From JBAZZQ01 sp041658725 (GTDB lineage: Bacteria > Planctomycetota > Phycisphaerae > JAAYCJ01), in contig JBAZZQ010000012.1 of assembly GCA_041658725.1 (NCBI GenBank), forward strand, positions 1 to 64,000: a DNA stretch of 64,000 bases, given 5' to 3'. Below are positions 35,201-42,831 of the stretch, one piece after another. The stretch's first letter is position 1, and each line of letters begins with the position of its first letter. The notes beneath the pieces are model-generated. The model had not been told where the DNA came from. It did not search any database and was given only the letters and a program-made list of their open reading frames with translations. A program made the position numbers and the translations under genes.

Positions 35201-38200
35201 GTTCCCCCCCCAAGCCGATATTCGATTTCGTTATTCGCTGGGAGAATGGAAATACAATGAAAGCCCAACAAGAATGGATAGCGGTGCGACTCAATCTTTC
35301 GGCCAAGATGAATATTTAGGACCCGTTGGACAAAATGAAAGAAAGGAAGCGTTTGTTTCACTCATTCGGGATCGAACTAAAAATCCCGATACTCAATTTG
35401 ATTTTGTTGCGATAAAAAAGGATGGTAAGGAGATAGAACGTCGGGGCGGGATGAGTTCTGGACAGGAAACTCGGCTTGTTGAAACATTCACATTCGCATG
35501 TCCCTTGTCCGAAATCAAAGAATTTCGCCTGCGAACGCGACCGATCCGATCCATTATTTTCAAAAACGTTTCCCTGGAGCCGGGGAAAATGACGGATGTG
35601 AAGATTGAAACGAATAATTCGAGCATCGAACAGTCAACATCCAGTACCCGCCAATCCTTACTTAGTGATCTGGAAAAATTAGCTACCACTCCCGGCATTA
35701 AGGTTCAAGATCAGCCAGGAGCGTTTACGGCCTATCGAGAAGCCGCAGAGAATGCACTGAAAGCCAGCGGCTTAGAAAAAGAACCCCCGTATTGGGAGAA
35801 ATTCCTGCGAAAGTACCCGCTGACCCCGCATAGCCTCCAAGCAATGAACATCCTCGGAATAGTGTACGGACGCTTGTCGCTTTACTCCGAGGCCCAGCGC
35901 ATGCTCAACGTGTCCCTGCGGCTGGCTGATGGAACAGCTTTTGCCAATACTATCGGTCTCAACCTCGCATGGGTCGATACCGAAGATAACCATCTCGATG
36001 CTGCCGAGACCAGATTGCGAAAGATCATAGCCGTGCCTGTGCCTACGGATTTGAAGGATTGGCAGAAGGTAACACCTCAACTTTTTTCGGCTCCTTTTCA
36101 ACTGGCCAAAGTCTATGAGAAACGCGGGCAAGTCGAGCAAGCGGATCGCATACTGATCGAGGCAGGGGAACGTGCCCTAGCAATGGCAAAGGCTCATACG
36201 GATATCTCGTATTTGGCCTCCTATGCCATTGGGGCATACCGAAATCGTATCGAGTTGATTTATAATGCCAATCCTGAAAATATTTCCGGAGCCCGCCAGT
36301 TGGCGGAGGAAATGAAGACCCGCTGCAAAGATTTGCCCGGAATACAAAATTATGATCTTACGTATGACTTTCACCTTTGGACAAATCACTTGCAAAGTGC
36401 AAAGTCTGGGAGGGTAAGTTTTCCGAAATCCACCATTTCCTCCCGACCTGCCACGCGACCAGCGGATTTCAAACCACTGGATCAAAATAAAGTGGGCCAA
36501 GGCCCGGCCTACCCTGCTAGTCTGGAAGATAAAAAAGAAGGAGAACGGTTAAGCGCTCAAGCCTGGCAGTTGTGGCGGGAGCGGAAATTGAAAGATGCCG
36601 AGGAGATGTTCAAGAAAGCAGTGGCGAAAGATCCAGCCAATGCCAACGCATGGAACGGGCTGGGTTGGTCGCTCTTTAACCAGGGGATGCCTTTAAATGC
36701 CCAGGACGCGTTTGAAAAATGCCTGTCGATTGAACCGAAACACGGGGCAGCACTGAATGGCCTGGGATGGATCGCCAAAGGGCAAAAGAAAAACGATGAG
36801 GCAATCAAGTATTGGGAAAAGGTAGTCGAAGCGGCGCCTGGGGCGACGGCGTCTCTTTCGGGGTTGGCAAAAACATATATGGAAATGAAACAATACAATC
36901 AGGCGATTAAATACTACCAACTGTGGTTGAATGTTGAACCGGGTAGTCAGGAAGCAAAAGATGGATTGAAAGCAGCACAAGAGAGCGAACTTGCTTTTGC
37001 AAAATCGGGTAAATCGCTCCTGCCGGTGAAAATGGTAGGGACATGGTCCTCTGATCGGTTTATGGGCGGCACGGAACAGATGTCGATTTTTCCCGATGGA
37101 CGGGTTGCATTCTTTTGGAGCAACGGCCATCGTGATGAAACGCGATATGAAGACGGAAAAATATATCTTAAAGAATACGAGTGCACTGTGAAAACGGTGT
37201 TGGTGGATGACCGGATCGTTCAAATCACGTCCGACGAGCCAAACTCACCAGACTCCAGCCTGGCGAAAGTCTGGATTCGTATTGCCGATCAACCAAGTAC
37301 GAAGCTCCTCCGGCCGTTGACGGGAACCGCCATGCGACCGGCAGCTCCTTCCGTTACCAATTCGAACAAACCCGGCGAAAAACAAACCTATATCGTTACG
37401 TTTGATGCAATGCGTGGAACAAAACCTCGAACGGCCGGGGAACTCCGGGATTTATTCAACCAGAAGTATCCACGGAACATGCGCAGCCATCATTATCGAA
37501 CGAAAGTCGAAAATAACGAACTGGTCGGGATGATTTGTGTGGATACCGACAAAGGAATCGCCGCACTCCGGTCGGCAGTGAAGGAAAATCCCAACATCAA
37601 CCTGATCGACATTCAGCCGGCTTCGCCGTCGATGTTGGAAATTCATAACAAATTGGGCCAGCCCGATCTGCCGGAGGGAAAAACGGCCGATGAAGGTTCA
37701 AACCGCCAGCCGAACGATATGGAAAGAAAAGTCGCTCGCATCAGGATCGGTATGGATCGGCGGGAGGATGTCATTCGCATTTTCGGCAAGCCTGCGCAAT
37801 ACCGCTGGGGCGGGACGGAGTTGAATGTCAACAATTTGACAGATCGATATTTGATGGCTTATCCCGATAATTTTCGGGTGGCGATCTACACTGGAATAGT
37901 TAGTGAAATCCGATTTGAACGCCCAAGCGAATTTGTCCACCCGACCGGCGTCAGGGTCGGCATGAAGCTCGACGACGTCCTAACCGCCCTCGGCCCACCG
38001 GTAGAAACAATTACAGGCAAACCCATCGGTTTTGCCGACGGTGTACTTTATAAAAACACCGACGGCCGTGATGGCTTTGACTACTATGCCCGAGCTGACA
38101 AGGGTGTGCGAATGTTCTTCGTTGGCAATCGCGTCAGCGCCCTTTATCTGACGAAATCGGTAAACGGCACTGGCGGCCAGACGAATAACGGTGTTAAATT

Positions 38201-38621
38201 GAAGAAAAGGACTTCCACGAAACAACCAACGATTGAGGCAGAGGATAATACATCCGCCCACATTTCCAAAGGCCAAACAATCCAGGACGCCGTTCGGGCG
38301 ACGATGAAATGGATCAAACTTATCGATACGGAAAAGTTTGACGACGCGTATCGGCCGTCGGCCGATTATTTCAAGAGTCAGGTACCCCAAAAAGACTTCA
38401 CCGACAGTGTCAAAAAAGCACGGGAAAATTTCGGCAAACTGACTTCGCGAAAAGTTATCTCAAAAACATATTTGACATCCCTGCCGGGCGCTCCGGACGG
38501 CGAGTACGTCGTTATTCAGTTTGCCACGTCGTTTGAGAATAAGAAAGAAGCTATTGAGACAGTAACGCCGATGAAAGAGAAAGACGGTACATGGCGGGTG
38601 AGCGGGTACTTTATCAAGTAA
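32283..38621 (+). CDS. Giant BlaR1-like M56 metallopeptidase fusion
   Basis: 2112 residues. Residues 1-365 form a BlaR1/MecR1 M56 domain: hydrophobic segments near 15-37, 40-60 and 140-160, the zinc motif HELAH at 237-241 followed by RRGD, then a last helix near 345-363. The sensor part is not a penicillin-binding domain but a series of others: a LolA-like beta region (about 480-575), four zinc-ribbon knuckles CSDC, CPKC, CLKC, CPKC (about 728-802), a TPR array (about 1420-1565) and a lipocalin-like beta part (about 1585-1660). An SmpA-like pair of repeats (about 1815-1965) and a C-terminal DUF4019 domain (about 2000-2112) follow. Three repeat elements are read in frame: KRHDREGV and SRDREEAG at residues 85-103, and PVIPAQAGIQ near 843. 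Presumably a sensor that releases the adjacent BlaI repressor. Confidence 0.88.
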   Translation: MNEMLLKLNSLGQSFVTFAWPMLAQSGVLIAFLFLLNFILRKKVRAVFRYYLWMLVLIKLLLPTTLSLPTGIGYWTAIPQSLMEKRHDREGVFITSRDREEAGIILPSNTERLHRIDDSTTLQPKSTVATIPAAQIKYEAIIFVTWSAVVLIMTLLMLQRYWFVRGLIAQAKPTGGKSAEMLRDCCRQMGIATPPILKLSPAMVSPALCGLVRPTILLPEFLSSKLRSRELQTVLLHELAHLRRGDLWINLLQTILQIIYFYNPLLWLANTLIRRTREQAVDETVLVALGEKADDYPETLLTIANFALTRPALSLRMIGVVESKSALAGRIKHILNRPIPKTAKLGLVGFLGILLVGSILLPMAKAKTEDKTNGQPDYSAVVQAAQNVNAYFYTMKPARSLSTIDFKSTWYFKGIGRVRDVSTIQGVDQIIQVTDLHKNEQISLNPLQQQATLVTLPPRTTPLPTSDTQLAATLQARTKDAKLTLLGKKTVDQHETFGYQFDTDNKTLRAKFRRIVWADSKTLLPVRIEETNEYNDPTNPLSKPQHNVLSDFVFNPSLNDSLFSTDPPKGYKLEVIKDFPPLLPTQDNFLQGLKLWAELNGGQFPDSLTVLEMMKVFRTISNPSKQLQIQQVLSFVRQQDQTNPESWGYAGKGVKLGEKEKPVFGYRPDNTTTYRIIYGDLSVKQVSKDQFDRMGFTKPTATSQPASQPASNLNSNRPNLDKQIPFKCSDCGTVVKYTIGKLQKMPKLRTMSPMMGPLVLDCPKCKREALTQAVECLKCGEIFIMKMDPDKKVFDDRCPKCGTSYAKAWQEKYRKSTESKPPSQPGNSTQPDQMMVGQAHPTPVIPAQAGIQNLNADSQPELKYLAWQPKDENKTPEVYWYPNGHPLKNPAELKMLGKVRPVIYGNAFAKKLKVLSFWFSHPLFDRCSVGPMSLLNPNGQPMAFYFSYSFTEAGTETGNLPWMVFTTDTSFDKFPPQADIRFRYSLGEWKYNESPTRMDSGATQSFGQDEYLGPVGQNERKEAFVSLIRDRTKNPDTQFDFVAIKKDGKEIERRGGMSSGQETRLVETFTFACPLSEIKEFRLRTRPIRSIIFKNVSLEPGKMTDVKIETNNSSIEQSTSSTRQSLLSDLEKLATTPGIKVQDQPGAFTAYREAAENALKASGLEKEPPYWEKFLRKYPLTPHSLQAMNILGIVYGRLSLYSEAQRMLNVSLRLADGTAFANTIGLNLAWVDTEDNHLDAAETRLRKIIAVPVPTDLKDWQKVTPQLFSAPFQLAKVYEKRGQVEQADRILIEAGERALAMAKAHTDISYLASYAIGAYRNRIELIYNANPENISGARQLAEEMKTRCKDLPGIQNYDLTYDFHLWTNHLQSAKSGRVSFPKSTISSRPATRPADFKPLDQNKVGQGPAYPASLEDKKEGERLSAQAWQLWRERKLKDAEEMFKKAVAKDPANANAWNGLGWSLFNQGMPLNAQDAFEKCLSIEPKHGAALNGLGWIAKGQKKNDEAIKYWEKVVEAAPGATASLSGLAKTYMEMKQYNQAIKYYQLWLNVEPGSQEAKDGLKAAQESELAFAKSGKSLLPVKMVGTWSSDRFMGGTEQMSIFPDGRVAFFWSNGHRDETRYEDGKIYLKEYECTVKTVLVDDRIVQITSDEPNSPDSSLAKVWIRIADQPSTKLLRPLTGTAMRPAAPSVTNSNKPGEKQTYIVTFDAMRGTKPRTAGELRDLFNQKYPRNMRSHHYRTKVENNELVGMICVDTDKGIAALRSAVKENPNINLIDIQPASPSMLEIHNKLGQPDLPEGKTADEGSNRQPNDMERKVARIRIGMDRREDVIRIFGKPAQYRWGGTELNVNNLTDRYLMAYPDNFRVAIYTGIVSEIRFERPSEFVHPTGVRVGMKLDDVLTALGPPVETITGKPIGFADGVLYKNTDGRDGFDYYARADKGVRMFFVGNRVSALYLTKSVNGTGGQTNNGVKLKKRTSTKQPTIEAEDNTSAHISKGQTIQDAVRATMKWIKLIDTEKFDDAYRPSADYFKSQVPQKDFTDSVKKARENFGKLTSRKVISKTYLTSLPGAPDGEYVVIQFATSFENKKEAIETVTPMKEKDGTWRVSGYFIK
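32535..32558 (+). repeat. 24-bp repeat, subtype 1 (copy D), in frame
   Basis: Read as KRHDREGV inside the M56 gene. Followed 8 bp later by a subtype 2 copy. Confidence 0.95.
32567..32590 (+). repeat. 24-bp repeat, subtype 2 (copy E), in frame
   Basis: Core GACCGTGAGGAA flanked by CCGC and GCGG, read as SRDREEAG in the M56 gene. Directly follows copy D. Confidence 0.9.
34788..34838 (+). repeat. Two palindromic repeat halves inside the M56 gene
   Basis: A GTGGGCCAAGCCCAC palindrome (34788-34802) followed by a half of the GTCATTCCCGCG family (34812-34838), read in frame as VGQAHPT then PVIPAQAGIQ. Confidence 0.85.
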
Positions 38622-38656
38622 ATGAAAAACACAAAATGCCAATCAAATGCCTCTTT

Positions 38657-38743
38657 GTAGGGGCGACCCTGCGTGGTCGCCCATTTTGCGCCCAAACGAT
38701 TTTACGTTCCCCAATTTGGGCAGCCACACAGGGCTGCCCCTAC
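38657..38743. repeat. Paired GTAGGGGC element
   Basis: Two related units in inverted orientation: GTAGGGGCGACCC…GTGGTCGCCC at the left, and the complement of GTAGGGGCAGCCC…GTGGCTGCCC at the right. It looks like a REPIN (two REP sequences, tail to tail). A single unit occurs at 17890. Confidence 0.85.
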
Positions 38744-38777
38744 TGTTGCTGACCTGTTTTGTGTTTCAACCTGTGGT

Positions 38778-39113
38778 TTAATATTCGTCTTCGTCGGATT
38801 CCAGACTTAGTTTCCACTCGTTTAGGTGTTCGAGGTAGATGGCGGTGCCGCGTGCGACGCAGGTTAGGGGGTCGTCTACGATTTGAACCTTTAGTCCTGT
38901 GGCGGAGGCCATGATCTGGTCAATTCCGCGAAGGAGTGAGCCTCCCCCGGCCATCCAGATTCCGTTTTCGACAAGATCGGCGGCGAGTTCAGGCTCGGCG
39001 TGTTCGAGTGTTCGGGTAACGGCGTCGATGATCTGTCCGACGGGTTCCTTTAGGGCGTCCCGAATTTCGTCGCTGGTGATGAGGGTTTTTCGGGTGGACA
39101 ACAGTATACGCAA
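38778..39113 (-). pseudogene. Duplicated 3' third of mreB
   Basis: The last 104 residues are identical to the C terminus of the intact MreB at 40492-41544, from KTLITSDEIRDALKEP to the stop. Over the 317 matching bases (38778-39094) I count seven differences, all silent. Matching begins exactly at the stop codon and ends abruptly at 39094. The remaining upstream codons (MRILLST…) are unrelated. Without actin subdomains IA/IB and most of the ATP site this cannot be a working MreB, unless the fragment has another role. Confidence 0.9.
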
Positions 39114-39258
39114 CAGACCAACTAACAGTTATCAGAGGCGGTTGACCGTCTGTCATATTGAAGAGGCAAGGTAGTGATTAGGAAGCTCATTTTCAGGCGC
39201 AACTAAATGGGCTGCAAGCGGAGAGCCTACAGCCCATTAATTTGATTCTTAATTTCTA

Positions 39259-40080
39259 CTATTTTCGACGACGAAGAAGGGCCAATCCGCCCAGCAGTAA
39301 AAGTCCCATCGTTGTCGGTTCAGGAACATAGGCTAACTTCATGGCTCCTTCATCGATCCATGAGAGGGTCATATCCTCATCGTGCCCCGAGGAATACCCA
39401 TACATGGTGGCTTCGCTGTTATTGGTTCCCATCCACGGTTGATAGCCCTGATTGCCGGAATTATAAAGGTCCTTTAATCCCGCTCCATGTCCCAGTTCGT
39501 GCAGGGCAATATTCCCGACGTGCATCGCGTCCGATTGGCTGTAGAATTGGTCGTTGGAGTCGGCGTACCAGTAAAAATACGCGCCATTCAAAAGTAAATC
39601 GAACTCAAGATAATTGTTTCCGGAATACCGCGACAATGTGGCCCCGATTGCTGATGAGCTTCCCACAATGTTGTTCCACGTGGTTGCATCGTAAATCCAT
39701 CCAACGTCATTATCGCCATCACCACCCTGCCATGTCCCGTCGAAGGCAGTCTCCTGGAATGAAAAATCACAATCGGATATGTTACCCCAAACATCGGCTG
39801 CCTGTTGTATCTGTGTGTGGTCGCCACCGTCGGAGATGTCATAAACAGCATTTTGGGCCAGAGACCATTGGACTGGTCGATTTTGATCGGACCAAAGAAA
39901 ATCCTGCACCACCTGCGACAGGTTTTCCTGCGTGATGAGTTGAATGGTATATTCACTAGTGCCTAAACCTGAGATTTGATACGAAATTTGATCGTCTACC
40001 CCGCTTCGCGGTATTAAATTGCCATAAACGGTGGAGGCAAATAGTACCACGGCCAAAAGCCCCAACTTTAATTTGTTCAT
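39259..40080 (-). CDS. PEP-CTERM exported zinc metalloprotease
   Basis: 273 residues. Signal peptide MNKLKLGLLAVVLFASTVYG, a zinc motif ALHELGHGAGLKDLY near residue 185 (HExxHxxGxxD), and a C-terminal sorting signal VPEPTTMGLLLLGGLALLRRRK. The third ligand position holds Asp, as in snapalysin-type proteases, and not His as in most metzincins. Probably cleaved and anchored by exosortase. AAGGAG precedes the ATG. The upstream leader (40155-40213) matches that of the other PEP-CTERM gene. Confidence 0.88.
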   Translation of the reverse strand: MNKLKLGLLAVVLFASTVYGNLIPRSGVDDQISYQISGLGTSEYTIQLITQENLSQVVQDFLWSDQNRPVQWSLAQNAVYDISDGGDHTQIQQAADVWGNISDCDFSFQETAFDGTWQGGDGDNDVGWIYDATTWNNIVGSSSAIGATLSRYSGNNYLEFDLLLNGAYFYWYADSNDQFYSQSDAMHVGNIALHELGHGAGLKDLYNSGNQGYQPWMGTNNSEATMYGYSSGHDEDMTLSWIDEGAMKLAYVPEPTTMGLLLLGGLALLRRRK

Positions 40081-40154
40081 AACCTTGATCTCCTTTTCAA
40101 AAAACTCCCGCCGGTGCTATCGGAAAAATCACACACACAGAAATCATCAGAATC

Positions 40155-40213
40155 AGCGCAAAGAAAAACGCTTGAGAGGGAAAGGACATCAATATCACTC
40201 TCTCTCAAGCGTC
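40155..40213 (-). promoter_or_regulatory. Candidate structured leader RNA of second PEP-CTERM gene
   Basis: On the minus strand ACGCTTGAGAG pairs perfectly with CTCTCAAGCGT (11 bp), with GAGAGAGAGT on the 5' side and CTTTCC on the 3' side, then TTTTTCTTTGCGC. It aligns with 18181-18234; the differing stem pair is T-A here and G-C there. Bases 40214-40491 have no gene. Confidence 0.6.
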
Positions 40214-40491
40214 AATTATTTTAGTGTAAACTTTTACTGGAAAAAGTCAATGAAAAAAACCGATTGAATTTGAAAAATCCTTCGGCAAAGGTTTTTTTGC
40301 CAAGGCGCATTGCCCAAGGAACAAGATTAAGTTTTCTGTAACTTGTTATCCTACAGTGTGATATATTGTGGGAAAGTGGGATATTTTGATGGAGTCATTA
40401 TTGTCAAATATTTATCGATTTTTGAATTAAATTGGGAGAAATTTAAAAATTCTTGCGGGACAGGTTCATCGGGTTGGACTACCGGGTGCTA

Positions 40492-41544
40492 TTAATATTC
40501 GTCTTCGTCGGATTCCAGACTTAGTTTCCACTCGTTTAGGTGTTCGAGGTAGATGGCGGTGCCGCGTGCGACGCAGGTTAGGGGGTCGTCCACGATTTGA
40601 ACCTTTAGTCCCGTGGCGGAGGCCATGATCTGGTCAATTCCGCGAAGGAGTGAGCCTCCCCCGGCCATCCAGATTCCGTTTTCGACAAGGTCGGCGGCTA
40701 GTTCGGGCTCGGCGTGTTCGAGTGTTCGGGTAACGGCGTCGATGATCTGTCCGACGGGTTCCTTGAGGGCGTCGCGAATTTCGTCGCTGGTGATGAGGGT
40801 TTTTCGGGGCAGTCCCGATATCATGTCGCGGCCTCGGACTTCCATCGTTTTTTCTTCCGGTAATGCGGCGGCGGAGCCGATTTCGATTTTGATTCGCTCG
40901 GAAGTCTGTTCGCCGATGAGAAGATTATACGTGCGTTTCATGTAGCTTACGATGGCTTCGTCCATGTCATCGCCGGCGACGCGAATGGATTCGGCGACGG
41001 AAATATCACCGAGGGACATGACGGCGACTTCGGTGGTTCCGCCTCCGATGTCCACGATCATGCTGGCGGTTGGTTCGGCGATGGGCAAGCCCCCGCCAAT
41101 TCCGGCGGCCATGGGTTCCTGGAGCAGGTAAACTTTTCTGGCTCCCGCTCGTTCTGCGGAATTGAGGACGGCGCGTTTTTCGACGGCGGTGATTCCGGTG
41201 GGGACGGAGATAACGACCCGCGGTCGTACCACGCGTCTTCGGCCATGAACTTTGCGGATGAAATAGGCGAGCATGGCTTCGGTGATGTCAAAGTCGGCGA
41301 TGACACCGTCCTTGAGGGGACGGATGGCGCTGATGGAGCCGGGGGTTTTACCCAGCATTTCCTTAGCGACCAGACCGACGGCGTTTCCGTCCTGCAGGAC
41401 ATGATTGGTTCCCTTGCGAACGGCAACCACGGACGGTTCGTTAAGGACGATCCCCTGGCCTCGCACGCACACCAACGTATTACATGTGCCAAGGTCGATG
41501 CCCATGTCCATTGAAAACAAACCTAATAAAGAATCAAAAAGCAC
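40492..41544 (-). CDS. mreB: Rod-shape-determining protein MreB
   Basis: 350 residues of the bacterial actin family: MDMGIDLGTCNTLV (phosphate 1), VVISVPTGITAVEKRAV, MIVDIGGGTTEVAVMSLG (phosphate 2) and NGIWMAGGGSLLRGIDQ (adenosine motif). MreB filaments direct lateral cell-wall growth. The start is a GTG (first residues MLFDSLLGLFS) preceded by GGGGAGG. It is the last gene of a run with a 56-residue membrane protein and a coiled-coil protein. Confidence 0.96.
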   Translation of the reverse strand: MLFDSLLGLFSMDMGIDLGTCNTLVCVRGQGIVLNEPSVVAVRKGTNHVLQDGNAVGLVAKEMLGKTPGSISAIRPLKDGVIADFDITEAMLAYFIRKVHGRRRVVRPRVVISVPTGITAVEKRAVLNSAERAGARKVYLLQEPMAAGIGGGLPIAEPTASMIVDIGGGTTEVAVMSLGDISVAESIRVAGDDMDEAIVSYMKRTYNLLIGEQTSERIKIEIGSAAALPEEKTMEVRGRDMISGLPRKTLITSDEIRDALKEPVGQIIDAVTRTLEHAEPELAADLVENGIWMAGGGSLLRGIDQIMASATGLKVQIVDDPLTCVARGTAIYLEHLNEWKLSLESDEDEY

Positions 41545-41600
41545 TCCGAACCTCCCCTATCGGGTCGTCAGACGATTAGACAGGAAAACTACCCAATAGT

Positions 41601-41771
41601 TTATTTTTCGATCACCGCTGGCCCGTGCAACAAATTTTCGAAACCGTAATATGATCCGAACTGATAGGCCAATAGCACCGTGGCGATTACCAGAAATACA
41701 GCGGCGATGATGAGTAAGATGGTATAAATATCATCCTCCGCGGGTCCTTGCCGTTGCATCATTGCAGCCAT
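41601..41771 (-). CDS. 56-residue membrane protein
   Basis: Too short for ordinary gene finding but well supported. AAGGAG lies 8 nt before the ATG. The protein begins MAAMMQRQGPAEDD, has one transmembrane helix (about residues 17-37, TILLIIAAVFLVIATVLLAY) and ends HGPAVIEK. It sits between mreB and the coiled-coil gene on the same strand, 31 bp from the latter. Function unknown; position suggests a role with MreB at the membrane. Confidence 0.7.
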   Translation of the reverse strand: MAAMMQRQGPAEDDIYTILLIIAAVFLVIATVLLAYQFGSYYGFENLLHGPAVIEK

Positions 41772-41802
41772 TAGATCATCTCCTTCGCGTTTTTCCTAAG
41801 GA

Positions 41803-42666
41803 CTAAAATTGAAACTTATCCGTTACCTTGTCGCCTGCCCGAATATTTCCTTGTTTTTGAAGGAGTTCTCCGGCTGCCTGTTCGGGCAGGACTTTATTGA
41901 TCCGCAATTTCCCCAGATACTGGCTGCCCCGATAGACGATAAATTCCATACCGTCTTTTACTCCCTGCGCCGACCCGATGGATATTCCCGCCAGACTGTC
42001 ACGAACGTCGGTAATCTTGCCAATAATGGGGGACCCTTCGGATTCCGTCGCAGGCTGGACTTGCCCCGTGGCGGGAGGAGCGTCAGTGCCCTCGACCACC
42101 CGGCCACCGGATCGGAGCTTTTCCAGACGTTCTCCCAATGAGAAATTCTGCTCCTTGAGCAAACGGATTTCCTGTTCGTAGAGCTGCTTTTGCAGGTCCA
42201 ATTTCTGATTCGTTTCGGCGAGTTTGAAGTTATCGGTTCGCAAACCGGAATTGTCTTTTCGGACCTGCTCAAGCTGCCCCTGAAGCAGTTTACGCTCCGC
42301 GTCGCCAGCATTCACCATATTGGTCAGTTGGGTAACCTGGCCTGTCAGGGAGGCGGTTTTTTGCCGTTCGGCGAGCAGCTCATTTTTCATCGAAGCCATA
42401 TCGGCGGAAATCTTATCCATCTCGCTTCGCTGTTTGGCCAGTTCCTCCTGCTGCGTACTGATCACTTTTTCCAGATGGGACTGGACGATTTTGTTTTGAT
42501 TGTCGGAAGCCTGGCGCAGCGTTTGCTCCTGCGTGTAATTACTGTGCCACTCGTCAGCCAATTGGCGGAAATTCGTGCTTTGCGCGGTGTATTGAATGAC
42601 GAGCATGGAAACGACGACGGCAAAAAATGCCAAGACAACAATGAAGACCTTAGTTAGGGTAGTCAA
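41803..42666 (-). CDS. Membrane-anchored coiled-coil protein, MreC-like layout
   Basis: 287 residues. N-terminal transmembrane helix (residues 8-25, FIVVLAFFAVVVSMLVI), a long coiled coil (about 35-185), then a beta-rich domain (GKITDVRDSLAGISIGSAQGVKDGMEFIVYRG and GKLRINKVL). The topology resembles MreC, but the C-terminal domain does not give a clear MreC signature, so identity is uncertain. The gene is upstream of mreB on the same strand. Confidence 0.65.
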   Translation of the reverse strand: MTTLTKVFIVVLAFFAVVVSMLVIQYTAQSTNFRQLADEWHSNYTQEQTLRQASDNQNKIVQSHLEKVISTQQEELAKQRSEMDKISADMASMKNELLAERQKTASLTGQVTQLTNMVNAGDAERKLLQGQLEQVRKDNSGLRTDNFKLAETNQKLDLQKQLYEQEIRLLKEQNFSLGERLEKLRSGGRVVEGTDAPPATGQVQPATESEGSPIIGKITDVRDSLAGISIGSAQGVKDGMEFIVYRGSQYLGKLRINKVLPEQAAGELLQKQGNIRAGDKVTDKFQF

Positions 42667-42720
42667 GCAGGGTCTCCTTTCTAAATTAAATAGTCCATTT
42701 ATTATTCTGCAATCTACCGG

Positions 42721-42748
42721 ATTTTACGAAAGTTTTGTTCTATTGCAA
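42721..42748 (-). promoter_or_regulatory. Promoter of the mreB cluster
   Basis: On the minus strand TTGCAA (42748-42743), a 16-bp spacer, TAAAAT (42726-42721). Confidence 0.5.
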
Positions 42749-42831
42749 GCAAAAATTCTTTAAAAAAGTGATGAGAGAGGACTAAATGCTCAAATTGAAC
42801 GGTTACGATTTTCTTTTACCGGCTGCTTCTT

